Source: Glaciecola sp964195425
GTDB taxonomy: Bacteria; Pseudomonadota; Gammaproteobacteria; Enterobacterales; Alteromonadaceae
Reading direction: 5' to 3'
DNA: 64,000 nt
NCBI GenBank assembly: GCA_964195425.1
Contig: CAXMOM010000011.1
Coordinates: 42,013 to 106,012 of the forward strand
Shown here: positions 1-9,071 of the stretch, piece after piece
Layout of the letters: every line of letters begins with the position of its first letter
Numbering within the stretch: position 1 is the stretch's first letter
The notes under the pieces: model-generated
Database searches by the model: none
Told to the model about the DNA's origin: nothing
Seen by the model: only the letters and a program-made list of their open reading frames with translations
Made by a program: the position numbers and the translations under genes

Positions 1-1
1 C

Positions 2-1378
2 AACCTAACGCCGACCAACACACCTCATTTTATTAAGCCGCGACAAAATCCTTACATGGCAGGTCAATACCCCTTGGTTAAAAAGCAAATTGACGCGACC
101 AAACTATTCCATTTACAAAGCATGCAGAGCAATTTTAAGTTTTACCAAGACCTACGCTTAAATTTGCCTAACGGTGAGTGTTATATATCTATTACCGAAC
201 CTGAAATGTATGGTTCAGTTGCGCAATTAGCGGCAAAGCGAGTGTGGTTGTCTTGTTTAAACGAACATTTAGCCTCTACGTTTTTTGATGCAGAACTTGC
301 GAGTATTCATTTTAGAGTATACGCACATCATCATGGTATTAGCATACACACCGGCGGACTCAGTGAGCGTCAATTACTTTTATGTATTGAGCTTATTAAT
401 GCTATTCGTCAGTTTAAAGCCAGTAAAGAGAATATTGAGCGCCATCTGAACAAAACGCTATCTAATATGAACAATAGGCCGAAACAACGCCCTATCAATC
501 AACTTTTTTCGCGGCTAAATGAGTATTATCAATACAATGATAGAAAACAAAATGCACTATTGATAGGTCTTAGAGCACTAACGGTCGATGCTATATTCAA
601 CCAGCAAACACAGTATTTTACATACAACTTTATAGAAAGTTTGTTATTAGGTAATTGGAAAATTGAAGCAGCAAAACGTTTTAACAACCTGCTAAACGCT
701 CGTTTTAAGGCCCTGCGAAGCGTTACTAAACCGAAGCTTAATAGCCCACCAGTAGTATCTGGTAAGCATCTACACTTTCCGCTGTCATTGAATAATGAAA
801 GTAGTTTTGTATGGCATTACATTCCGCTGCTAAACGATCTTGAAAAAGCACGTATAGCAGACAGTAAGCAGCTAAAACTAAGTTTATCTGCGCGTGCTTT
901 AGTCCTTGAAAAGCTCCTGTCACATACAATATTTGATGTGTTGCGTCAGCAACATAATATAGGTTACGAGCTTGGCGTAGGATATAAACCTATCAGTCGT
1001 TATCCCGGAATTGCAATGTATGCGGTATCGCAAACTCACTCAACAGATGATATTTATCACGCTATGCTGCAGGCAATCGAACATGCTAAAAGCATGCTTG
1101 TTAACGAAAAAGTGTCGATAAAGGAGATGGTTAAAGAACTCATTAAACAGGTCACGCCAAGAGAAACAGACATTAGCCAAACAGCTAGCCGCACTTGGTT
1201 ACATTTTGAAGATGAAAACCCCATTTTGGGCTACGTAGAACTTATTGAGGCGCTTACCGCCATAAATAAAGAAGACATTATAAAAGCACTCGACAATCTT
1301 ATTAACACCAACTTAGGACAAGTAACAATGACAGCCTCGGCGAATGAAGCCACCGTTGCGCATTCGATTGCCGGTTAA
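2..1378 (+). CDS. M16 family insulinase-like metallopeptidase, C-terminal part (5' end outside window)
   Basis: The reading frame is open to the left edge, so this is the 3' portion of a longer gene; the first ATG at 56 is internal. The product resembles the C-terminal half of protease III/insulysin-type M16 zinc peptidases, which form the non-catalytic clamshell half. Supporting stretches are LNLPNGECYISITEP, AAKRVWLSCLNEHL and the LASTFFDAELASI-type helix. The catalytic HxxEH motif would lie in the missing N-terminal half and is not seen here. Such enzymes usually degrade small peptides in the periplasm or cytoplasm. The gene converges on fadJ across a short region holding a hairpin. Family assignment is by recognition of overall pattern; the subfamily is not certain. 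Confidence 0.75.
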   Translation, partial: NLTPTNTPHFIKPRQNPYMAGQYPLVKKQIDATKLFHLQSMQSNFKFYQDLRLNLPNGECYISITEPEMYGSVAQLAAKRVWLSCLNEHLASTFFDAELASIHFRVYAHHHGISIHTGGLSERQLLLCIELINAIRQFKASKENIERHLNKTLSNMNNRPKQRPINQLFSRLNEYYQYNDRKQNALLIGLRALTVDAIFNQQTQYFTYNFIESLLLGNWKIEAAKRFNNLLNARFKALRSVTKPKLNSPPVVSGKHLHFPLSLNNESSFVWHYIPLLNDLEKARIADSKQLKLSLSARALVLEKLLSHTIFDVLRQQHNIGYELGVGYKPISRYPGIAMYAVSQTHSTDDIYHAMLQAIEHAKSMLVNEKVSIKEMVKELIKQVTPRETDISQTASRTWLHFEDENPILGYVELIEALTAINKEDIIKALDNLINTNLGQVTMTASANEATVAHSIAG

Positions 1379-1424
1379 ATAGCTCATTCACTAGCTTGTT
1401 CAATTTCGTGAAAAGTGCCTAGCT

Positions 1425-1454
1425 AAAAAGTGCGTTATGCATTGCATAACGCAC
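1425..1454 (-). terminator. Intrinsic terminator for fadIJ (reverse strand)
   Basis: A perfect 11-bp inverted repeat (GTGCGTTATGC / GCATAACGCAC, 3-base loop) lies between the convergent peptidase gene and fadJ. Read on the reverse strand it is followed by TTTTTAG, the form of an intrinsic terminator for the fadIJ transcript. On the forward strand no T run follows. Confidence 0.65.
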
Positions 1455-1505
1455 ACAAGTAACGACAAAAGGGTCGCAGCTTTATATTAGCGTAAATACT
1501 ACCCT

Positions 1506-3626
1506 CTAATAAAAGGTCTGCTTTTCATCTCGCATTTTTAGCAATATTGCTGCAGGCGTGTATTTCTGGCTGTAGCTTGTTGCGTAGTGCTCTAACCTCG
1601 ACACCAAATGATCCATACCCAACTCATCCATATATCGGAAAGGTCCGCCTTTAAAAGGAGGGAAGCCAATACCGAAAATAGCACCAATGTCGCCGTCGCG
1701 GGCATTTCGAATAACGCCCTCTTCCAAACACATTGCCGCTTCATTGAGCATTAGTAACAAGCAGCGTTCTACCACAGTTGAATCGGAATATTTACTCACT
1801 GGCAACACGCCGAGTAATTTGTAAATTGATTCATCAACTTCTTTACCACTGTTCTTGTCGTTTGCCTTCCCAGAGTAATCATAAAAGCCAGAACGGTTTT
1901 TCTTACCCTTTCTATCATTTTCGAGTAACTTTTCAAATGCATCAGGAGACCCAAAACGCTCGCCAAATTGATTCATTAAGATAGGGATTATTTTAGTGCC
2001 TACATCAATGCCTACCTCATCTAATAGTTTAAAAGCGCCTACTGGAAAACCAAACTTAACAAGCGCGCGGTCTATTGCATCAATAGGTTGCCCTTCCATT
2101 GCCAAAAATCCAGCTTCGCTCATATAAGGAGCAAGTATTCTATTTACATAAAAACCGGCACCATCTTTTACGACTATTGGTGTTTTACCTTGGCGCTTGG
2201 CAAAATCAACTGTCGTTGAAATAGTTTGTTCCGAGGTACCCTCATGCGGGATAACTTCCACCAATGGCATTTTGTCTACCGGTGAAAAGTAATGCAAGCC
2301 AACCACGTTTTCTGGGCGCTTAGCTTTTGCCGCGATATCAGCAATAGGAATAGATGAAGTATTGGAGGCAAAAATAGTTTTATTGTGACAATGTGCTTCT
2401 ATCTCAGCCACCATACTTTGTTTCAAACCTACATCTTCAAATACTGCTTCTATAGCCATGTCGACAGTTTTGTACCCTGAATAATCTAAACAACCGGTAA
2501 TATTTGCCATTTGTTTTTGCATTTGAGAAGACAACATAAAACGTTTTTTGACTTTCTTATTGAGAATGTCGTAGCTATATTTCATAGCCCCTGCAATACC
2601 GTTTTCATTGATATCTTTTATGCGCACAGGCACCTTGGCTTTAGTTGCACTAACAAAAGCAATACCGCCGCCCATTAGGCCGCCGCCCAGTACGCCAATT
2701 TTCTTAACTGCCCCTGGCTTTACACCTTCCACACCGGTTTCTTTTTTCATCTCGGTAGTGGCAAAGAATATTTCACGAAGCTGTTTTGATTCAGGCGTCA
2801 TGACCAATTTACCAAACAAATTAGCTTCGGTTGCATAGCCTTTTTTAGGATTGCTTAAACCAGCTTCAATACAATCAATAATGAACATAGGCGCGGGATA
2901 ATTGCCTTTTGTTTTTGACATAATTTGTCCACGCGCTTTTTTGAACAAAATACCACGGCCAAAAGAAGTATCTTCAAGCACTTTATTAGCAATAGATTTC
3001 TTAACAACCCTACTTTTAACAGGTTTTGCTGCCAAGCCAATCGCCACATCCATCAGAATAGACTGCGGCACGCATTCATCAACAATGCCGTATTTTTTGG
3101 CTTGCTTTGCACGTAATGGACTGCCTGTTAACATCATCTTCATAGATTGTTGTATGCCAATAAGGGCCGGTAATCTTTGAGTGCCGCCGCTGCCTGGTAG
3201 CAAACCTAACTGTACTTCAGGTAGGCCAATCTGCGTTTTCTCGCTATCGCTACATACTCGATAATCACATGCTAGTGCAAGCTCTAAACCACCGCCTAAG
3301 GCAGGACCATGCATAGCCGCTACAAATGTTTTGTTAATTTTCTCCATGCGCTCAAACAGAATCTGACCTTGTGTCGATAAGGTTTCAGCATCTTGCGCCG
3401 ACTCGCAGGCCGCAAGCATGCTTACGTCGGCACCGGCTACGAATGAGTCTTTTTTACCGCTAGCAACGACTACGCCTTTTATATCGGCGTCGTTTTCTAT
3501 TTGATCTAATATGACGGAAATTTCATCACCAAAATCACCTTTTAAGGTGTTCATGCTTTCGCCAGGTACATCCATGGTTAAAATAGCAATACCGTCTTCG
3601 CGTTTATCTAAAGTAAAAGCACTCAT
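1506..3626 (-). CDS. fadJ: Fatty acid oxidation complex alpha subunit FadJ
   Basis: Multifunctional beta-oxidation protein of 706 residues, the usual FadJ length. The N-terminal crotonase domain (about 1-190) provides enoyl-CoA hydratase/isomerase activity, shown by HGPALGGGLELALACDYRV and GLPEVQLGLLPGSGGTQRLP with their acidic residues. It is followed near residue 310 by a 3-hydroxyacyl-CoA dehydrogenase domain with the NAD-binding GVLGGGLMGGGIA loop, HYFSPVDKMPLVEV, and a C-terminal helical domain. It pairs with the thiolase FadI to degrade acyl-CoA to acetyl-CoA. Its ATG overlaps the fadI stop by one base (TAATG), implying translational coupling. FadJ is chosen over FadB because of the fadI-fadJ order and the FadI-type partner. 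Confidence 0.95.
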   Translation of the reverse strand: MSAFTLDKREDGIAILTMDVPGESMNTLKGDFGDEISVILDQIENDADIKGVVVASGKKDSFVAGADVSMLAACESAQDAETLSTQGQILFERMEKINKTFVAAMHGPALGGGLELALACDYRVCSDSEKTQIGLPEVQLGLLPGSGGTQRLPALIGIQQSMKMMLTGSPLRAKQAKKYGIVDECVPQSILMDVAIGLAAKPVKSRVVKKSIANKVLEDTSFGRGILFKKARGQIMSKTKGNYPAPMFIIDCIEAGLSNPKKGYATEANLFGKLVMTPESKQLREIFFATTEMKKETGVEGVKPGAVKKIGVLGGGLMGGGIAFVSATKAKVPVRIKDINENGIAGAMKYSYDILNKKVKKRFMLSSQMQKQMANITGCLDYSGYKTVDMAIEAVFEDVGLKQSMVAEIEAHCHNKTIFASNTSSIPIADIAAKAKRPENVVGLHYFSPVDKMPLVEVIPHEGTSEQTISTTVDFAKRQGKTPIVVKDGAGFYVNRILAPYMSEAGFLAMEGQPIDAIDRALVKFGFPVGAFKLLDEVGIDVGTKIIPILMNQFGERFGSPDAFEKLLENDRKGKKNRSGFYDYSGKANDKNSGKEVDESIYKLLGVLPVSKYSDSTVVERCLLLMLNEAAMCLEEGVIRNARDGDIGAIFGIGFPPFKGGPFRYMDELGMDHLVSRLEHYATSYSQKYTPAAILLKMRDEKQTFY

Positions 3627-4936
3627 TATTCTGTCTCCACTATCATAGCTGCGCCTAAGCCACCGGCTGCACAGGCGGTCAACAAGCCTGTACCACCGCC
3701 TCGACGATTTAATTCATTTAACATTTGCGTAATCATGCGCGTACCGGTAGCCGCAAACGGGTGACCATAGGCGAGAGAACTGCCCATTACGTTAAATTTT
3801 TCCATATCAATTTCGCCCGTGGCTTTTTTACGGCCTAATTTTTCTTTAGCAAATTTGTCACTAGCAAACATTTTCACATTGGCGAGTGTTTGCGCTGCAA
3901 AAGCTTCATGCATTTCAATAAGCGTTAAATCGTTTAATGTCATGCCTGCGCGTTCAAGTGCCATTGGCGTTGCATATGAGGGGCCCATCAACATGTCTTC
4001 CCATACATCAATAGCCGCGAACGCATAGCTTTTTAAGTAGCCAATTGGCTTATAACCTAATGCTTTTGCTTTGCTTTCGGTCATCATAACAACGGCCGAT
4101 GCGCCATCGGTAAGGGGGGATGAAGTAGCCGCTGTTACCGTACCGTATTTTTTATCAAATACTGGGCGTAGTTTAGCGTAGCCGTCTAAGGCGCTATCAA
4201 AACGAATGGTGTTGTCGCGCAATAAAGCGCCCTTATATGGTTCAGCATAAGCCGTCATCACTTCACTATCTAAATTACCTTTTTCCCAGTTTTGAGCCGC
4301 AAGTGTGTGCGACCGGTGGGCAAGTGCGTCTTGATCGGCGCGAGATATTTGATAGCTTTTTGCCATTTGCTCAGCGGTTTGTCCCATCGACATGCCAGTA
4401 GAATATTCAGCTACCGCAGGTGGAACAGGCATTAAATCTTTTAGCCCTAACTTTTTAAAAATAGCAAATTTTTGACCAAGCGTTTTAGCTTTTTGTAAAT
4501 CGAGCAATGCACGAGCTAATTTCTTAGATACACCAATAGGCGACACCGAAGTTGAATCGGCACCACCGGCAATGCCCACCTCTATATTCCCTACCAACAT
4601 TGATTCTGCAATATTAACAGTAGACTGAAAGCTCGTCGCACACGCTCTTGATACGCTGTAAGCATCGGTGTGCACGCCCATACCAGTGCCTAAAACGATT
4701 TCACGGGCAATATTTGGCGCCGCTGGCATTTGCACTACTTGTCCATAAACGACTTGCTCTACCCATGATGGGTCAATATCGTTGCGAATAATCATTTCGT
4801 TGACTACCATTTTGGCAAGATCAACCGCAGGTACGCCATTAAAGTAAGTAGCCATTTTGGCGAAAGGGGTACGTAAACCAGCAACAATAGCGATTCGATC
4901 GCCACCTTGGGTTTTCAGCATTTGTGTTTTGGACAT
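3626..4936 (-). CDS. fadI: 3-ketoacyl-CoA thiolase FadI (beta subunit)
   Basis: Thiolase of 436 residues that cleaves 3-ketoacyl-CoA with CoA to acetyl-CoA and a shortened acyl-CoA. Visible motifs are the acyl-accepting cysteine in SVSRACATSFQS (about residue 100), the histidine in EMHEAFAAQTLAN, GHPFAATGTRM, and the second active-site cysteine in TACAAGGLGAAMIVE at the C-terminus. The N-terminal segment RIAIVAGLRTPFAK is typical of trifunctional-protein-type thiolases. It is the first gene of the fadIJ operon on the reverse strand. A FadR-like palindrome lies about 175 bp upstream of its start. Confidence 0.95.
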   Translation of the reverse strand: MSKTQMLKTQGGDRIAIVAGLRTPFAKMATYFNGVPAVDLAKMVVNEMIIRNDIDPSWVEQVVYGQVVQMPAAPNIAREIVLGTGMGVHTDAYSVSRACATSFQSTVNIAESMLVGNIEVGIAGGADSTSVSPIGVSKKLARALLDLQKAKTLGQKFAIFKKLGLKDLMPVPPAVAEYSTGMSMGQTAEQMAKSYQISRADQDALAHRSHTLAAQNWEKGNLDSEVMTAYAEPYKGALLRDNTIRFDSALDGYAKLRPVFDKKYGTVTAATSSPLTDGASAVVMMTESKAKALGYKPIGYLKSYAFAAIDVWEDMLMGPSYATPMALERAGMTLNDLTLIEMHEAFAAQTLANVKMFASDKFAKEKLGRKKATGEIDMEKFNVMGSSLAYGHPFAATGTRMITQMLNELNRRGGGTGLLTACAAGGLGAAMIVETE

Positions 4937-5429
4937 ATTGCTTCCTTCATTAAGAAAATCGTGTCATTGACTGCAAAGTTTTGTGTTACCGTTGCGCGCT
5001 ATATTTTTAGCTGGGCGTTAACATAGTATATGGTCCCTAACTAATGGTTTACAACATACCAGTAACAAGCATAGCACTTAAGTTTGAGCGCGCGAATCAT
5101 TAGAGTGGTTTCTGGTCTGACCACCAAAAATGGCACGTATTGTTGCAAAATTAACAATAAATAGCAAACCGATTCATTGAACATAGACTCATAAGATGTT
5201 TATGAAACTTTTATGTTCTCACTAGGTCAGATAGGTTACATTTTACAGGCTATACATAAATAGCTAGACTCGAGACATTATTTTTTGGCATTACTGGACT
5301 CAGTATTAATGCGCTGACGATTGTTTTTATACTGATTTTTATAGCACACTCAAAAAATTCACTTGAGTTATTAACACTCAGACCAATATAAAAACAGTAA
5401 AGTAAAACTCTTCATTTTGGGAAACAAAC
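4937..5429. other. Divergent intergenic spacer fadI / moxR
   Basis: No gene is seen. Besides the FadR-like palindrome it holds a short inverted repeat, ACTCAA/TTGAGT (5348-5368), and AT-rich promoter-like sequence before the moxR-type gene. A weak GGGAAA stretch precedes that start. No promoter can be assigned with confidence. Confidence 0.4.
5110..5126. promoter_or_regulatory. FadR-like operator upstream of fadI
   Basis: The core CTGGTCTGACCA at 5112-5123 matches the centre of the enterobacterial FadR consensus (CTGGTCNGACCA); the outer bases do not match. FadR is an acyl-CoA-responsive repressor of beta-oxidation genes, and the site lies in the 493-bp divergent spacer between fadI and the moxR operon. 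Distance to the fadI start (about 175 bp) is rather large unless the promoter is also far upstream. Function is inferred. Confidence 0.5.
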
Positions 5430-6398
5430 ATGCACAATCAATTTACCGCGCTACTTGAGCATTTAGATTCACAGGTACTGGGGCAAAGACACTTAACGCA
5501 GAGTATTTTGATTGCTTTGCTAGCCGACGGCCATTTATTAGTTGAAGGCCCTCCAGGTTTAGCCAAAACAAGAGCGGTTAACGCACTATCTGATGGTATA
5601 GATGCTAACTTTCACCGTGTTCAATTTACACCCGACTTGTTACCAGCTGACTTAACAGGTACCGATATTTATCGACCTGAAACCGGTGAGTTCGTGTTCC
5701 AAAAAGGCCCTTTGTTTCATAATCTAGTACTCGCGGATGAAATTAACCGTGCACCAGCCAAAGTACAATCAGCCCTATTAGAAGCCATGGGAGAACGCCA
5801 AATTACGGTGGGCAGTACGACCTACCAATTACCGTCCTTATTTTTGGTAATGGCAACGCAAAACCCATTAGAGCAGGAAGGCACTTATCCGCTTCCCGAA
5901 GCGCAGCTCGATCGTTTTTTAATGCACGTTGAAATTGATTACCCTGATGCCGCTACTGAACATAAAATATTGGCATTAACTCGCGCAGAGGCAATTAACT
6001 CCCTCGAAAAACGCAGTCCTTTAGACAATCATGCCAAGCTTACGCAAGAAAATATTGCCGAAGCACGTACCGAAATTTTAAGATTACATGTATCCGAAGC
6101 TGCTGAAGCCTATTTAGTGCAGTTAATAATGGCCACTCGTCAGCCTGAAAAATACGATGCGGATTTGGCCCAATGGATTGAAATAGGCGCAAGTCCTCGT
6201 GCCACTATTTCGCTAGAGCGCTGTGCTCGCGCCCACGCTTGGCTACACAAGCGCGACTTTGTGAGCCCTGAAGACATTCAAACAGTATTGCCTAATGTAC
6301 TTAGGCACCGTCTTATATATAGTTATCATGCGCAAGCTCAAGGGATTACCTCGAATCATGTAATTGAAAGAATCCTAGCCATGGTTCCGGTGCCTTGA
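5430..6398 (+). CDS. MoxR-family AAA+ ATPase
   Basis: AAA+ ATPase of 322 residues. Walker A is EGPPGLAKTRAV (about residue 40), Walker B is LVLADEINRAP (about 105), and the family block ATQNPLEQEGTYPLPEAQLD with sensor residues follows; the C-terminal lid domain is present. MoxR proteins act as chaperones that mature or activate metal-dependent or VWA-domain partners. That fits the directly downstream DUF58 and VWA genes. It is the first gene of a run of six same-strand genes with short gaps or overlaps. The substrate is unknown. Confidence 0.93.
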   Translation: MHNQFTALLEHLDSQVLGQRHLTQSILIALLADGHLLVEGPPGLAKTRAVNALSDGIDANFHRVQFTPDLLPADLTGTDIYRPETGEFVFQKGPLFHNLVLADEINRAPAKVQSALLEAMGERQITVGSTTYQLPSLFLVMATQNPLEQEGTYPLPEAQLDRFLMHVEIDYPDAATEHKILALTRAEAINSLEKRSPLDNHAKLTQENIAEARTEILRLHVSEAAEAYLVQLIMATRQPEKYDADLAQWIEIGASPRATISLERCARAHAWLHKRDFVSPEDIQTVLPNVLRHRLIYSYHAQAQGITSNHVIERILAMVPVP

Positions 6399-6425
6399 TT
6401 TTTAATAAAAGAGCAATTAGGTAAA

Positions 6426-7451
6426 ATGGTAAACACGCAAAATTTACTGTCATCGTTATTATCAAACGGGGTGAGCTGCGAGCTAACTGAGCTAGTACGT
6501 TACCGTGCGCTTGCTGGCAAACTAAATTTAGCACCCAGCGGCAGCATAAAAAACAGTATGGCAGGCACCATTACTTCCCGTTTTAAAGGCCGCGGAATGG
6601 AATTTGACGAAGCCCGTCATTACCAGCCCGGCGATGACATTCGCAGCATCGATTGGCGTGTTACAGCGCGAACCGGCAAAACCCATACAAAGCTCTACAG
6701 AGAAGAACGCGAACGACCCGTGCTTATCTATGTAGACTTGTCTGCGTCTATGCATTTTGGCACACAGCTACTATATAAATCAGTGCAAGCACTGCACGCC
6801 GCTGCTCTTATTACGTTTAGCGCACTGTCGCGAGGTGATAAGATTGGCTGTATGGCGGTGTCGAATAATACCGACATAGAGCGCAAACCCAAGTCTACAG
6901 CTAAACAAGCTCTGTCGATGCTCAATCAACTGGTGGATTTGCAAAAAAGTACCATTGCTGAGGCGTATTCAGAGGCAAAGCAAGCAACAGGCAAGCGACC
7001 CGCTGCACTGAGTTCCGCTTTGGAAAATTCGGTAGATAAAAGCACCTATCATATGAATCAATTGGCCATGCTGGCAAGACCGGGCACACTGGTATATGTA
7101 ATTTCTGACTTCAGCGGCTTTTCTGGTAGTGCGTATTCTGTGTTGGGTAAGATCAACCGGCATTGTGAAGTTAGGCCGCTGCGCATATTCGATCCTATTG
7201 AAGAAGCCCTGCCAATGGTAAATAGTATGCAAGATGTGTTGCTTAGCGACGGTGAGCAAGACCAGCATATACTGTTAGGCGACAGCAAAGTAAATGAGCA
7301 ATACAAGAGCATAAGGTCAGCAGTCTTTGATGCGCTGAAGGCAGATTTATCGAGTTTAGGCTTACCGCTTAGACAAGTCAGTGCGGCCTTGCCTATTGAA
7401 CAACAGCTTAGTGCGAGTAAATCAGGTTTGGTATTGGGTGAATTCATATGA
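6426..7451 (+). CDS. DUF58 domain protein of the MoxR/Bat operon
   Basis: Protein of 341 residues with the DUF58 signature FDEARHYQPGDDIRSIDWRV (about 60-80) followed by a degenerate VWA-like fold (VLIYVDLSASMHFG, about 97-110, retaining a DxSxS metal-site motif). DUF58 proteins regularly accompany MoxR ATPases and are thought to be co-chaperones or scaffolds. No signal peptide is visible. The stop overlaps the next start as ATGA, indicating coupled translation. Confidence 0.88.
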   Translation: MVNTQNLLSSLLSNGVSCELTELVRYRALAGKLNLAPSGSIKNSMAGTITSRFKGRGMEFDEARHYQPGDDIRSIDWRVTARTGKTHTKLYREERERPVLIYVDLSASMHFGTQLLYKSVQALHAAALITFSALSRGDKIGCMAVSNNTDIERKPKSTAKQALSMLNQLVDLQKSTIAEAYSEAKQATGKRPAALSSALENSVDKSTYHMNQLAMLARPGTLVYVISDFSGFSGSAYSVLGKINRHCEVRPLRIFDPIEEALPMVNSMQDVLLSDGEQDQHILLGDSKVNEQYKSIRSAVFDALKADLSSLGLPLRQVSAALPIEQQLSASKSGLVLGEFI

Positions 7452-8029
7452 ATCCACTTGATCAATTAGCCGACATTACTGCACCAGCAAGCGTTTCATT
7501 ATGGCCATTAGCGTGGGGTTATTGGCTACTAATAGTACTTTCATTAGCATTACTTATTTGGGGTACCGTGAGCCTGCTTAAATTTCGAAAGAAACGTCAT
7601 GAAAAGTACAAAGCGGTCGCAGCATTGTCTAGCATTGATTCACACAGCCCCTACTTCGCCCATAAAGTACAGCTTGTGATGAAAACACTGTGCGCGCATT
7701 ATTTACCATACGCGGCTAGCAAAACACTTTATGGCAATGCATGGCGGTCGCTACTATTGTCGGTATATAAAGGTAAACAAATAGCTGAGCTTGATCAAGC
7801 CATAACTATGCTACAAAAGCGCTTGTATGCTAAGGCTGCTGGTAACGAGCAAACTAGTGTGCCAAGCGATTCAGAGAATCAAGAGACAGCGAATATAGAG
7901 CAAAACCAACAGATTTTGATAGCCATGAAAGACTTAGTTAACACTAGCTTCCCGTGTAAAACAAAAAGTGCTGAGCCTATGTCTCTTGTCACTCAAGTAC
8001 TATCACCGCAAAAGGCCACCCATGTTTGA
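7448..8029 (+). CDS. DUF4381 family membrane protein
   Basis: Protein of 193 residues with one strong N-terminal membrane helix (YWLLIVLSLALLIWGTVSLL, about 22-43), then a basic cytoplasmic region. This layout and the operon position match DUF4381 proteins of MoxR/Bat clusters. Its ATG sits in an ATGA overlap with the DUF58 gene, and its 3' end overlaps the following VWA gene by 8 bp. Function is unknown; it may anchor the complex at the inner membrane. Confidence 0.8.
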   Translation: MNPLDQLADITAPASVSLWPLAWGYWLLIVLSLALLIWGTVSLLKFRKKRHEKYKAVAALSSIDSHSPYFAHKVQLVMKTLCAHYLPYAASKTLYGNAWRSLLLSVYKGKQIAELDQAITMLQKRLYAKAAGNEQTSVPSDSENQETANIEQNQQILIAMKDLVNTSFPCKTKSAEPMSLVTQVLSPQKATHV

Positions 8030-9071
8030 GTTTGTATGGTGGCCACTATTAGCCTTATTACCGCTGCCCATATTGGTGCGTTTGCTAATGCCAGCTAAGG
8101 CAAAAAATGCGCAGATTGCTTTATATTTCCCACATGTCACGCAAGTTGCGCAATCTACCGAGCATAAAAGCAAAAGCTCATACGCACATTTACTGCTAAT
8201 AAGTATTGCATGGATAGCATTAGTTTTTGCTTCAGCCCGGCCTATTTGGTTTGGAGAACCCATTGCGATTCCAAGTGAAGGCCGTGATCTTATGCTCGCA
8301 GTAGATTTGTCGACCAGTATGCGCCAGCAAGACATGGTGGTAAATGGACAACGCGTAGATCGACTCGAAATGGTTAAGTCTGTTATGGATGACTTTATAG
8401 ACCGGCGCGTAGGCGATCGTATTGGGCTTATACTGTTTGGAAACACCGCCTATTTACAGGCACCATTGACCTTTGACCGAAATATAATCGAGCAATTTCT
8501 AAATGAAAGCGTCATTGGTTTAGTGGGCGACAGCACCGCTATTGGTGACGCAATTGGTTTGGCCGTGAAACGCTTTAAAGAAAAAGAACGCTCTAACCGC
8601 GTGTTGATATTATTAACCGACGGTCGTAATACCGCAGGCAATATCAGTATAGAGCAAGCCCTTAAATTGGCAGTAGCCAATGAAGTCACAGTATATCCAA
8701 TAGGCGTAGGCTCTGAGCAACAAGTACAAAACAGCGTGTTTGGACAACGGGTCATAAACCCTTCCTCTGACTTAGACGAACGTATATTGCTAAAAATAGC
8801 AAAAGACACTGGCGGCGAATATTTTAGAGCCAAGAGTACTGAAGAACTGGCCCAAATATATACCTTATTAGACTTACTCGAACCCGTTGAAGGAAGCAGC
8901 CAAACGCTTCGTCCGCGCGAAGAGCTATTTTATTTCCCGTTAATTTTAGGCATTTGTGTTGTCGCTCTTATTGCATTGTGGCCATTAATACGTATGACAT
9001 TTAGAAAACTAAGAAACAGTGTTTCATCAGATCAAGTGCTAACAAGCGCCAATAAAGGCGACCTAAAATGA
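8022..9071 (+). CDS. VWA-domain membrane protein, BatA-like
   Basis: Protein of 349 residues from the ATG at 8022. An in-frame ATG at 7968 would add 18 residues overlapping the previous gene and would push the N-terminal helix away from the start, so 8022 is preferred. Two N-terminal membrane segments (VWWPLLALLPLPILVRLL and LLISIAWIALVFASA) precede a von Willebrand factor A domain with an intact MIDAS motif (DLSTS) and LTDGRN. A C-terminal membrane helix (FPLILGICVVALIALWPLI) follows. This is the BatA arrangement. The stop overlaps the next start (ATGA). Confidence 0.88.
   Translation: MFEFVWWPLLALLPLPILVRLLMPAKAKNAQIALYFPHVTQVAQSTEHKSKSSYAHLLLISIAWIALVFASARPIWFGEPIAIPSEGRDLMLAVDLSTSMRQQDMVVNGQRVDRLEMVKSVMDDFIDRRVGDRIGLILFGNTAYLQAPLTFDRNIIEQFLNESVIGLVGDSTAIGDAIGLAVKRFKEKERSNRVLILLTDGRNTAGNISIEQALKLAVANEVTVYPIGVGSEQQVQNSVFGQRVINPSSDLDERILLKIAKDTGGEYFRAKSTEELAQIYTLLDLLEPVEGSSQTLRPREELFYFPLILGICVVALIALWPLIRMTFRKLRNSVSSDQVLTSANKGDLK

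Noticed and set aside
7058..7465. Reverse-strand 135-codon frame inside the DUF58 gene
   Set aside because: Antisense shadow of a well-supported gene; no motif and no ribosome site.
7968..8021. Upstream ATG for the BatA-like gene
   Set aside because: Would overlap the DUF4381 gene by 62 bp and add a non-conserved basic stretch ahead of the membrane helix.
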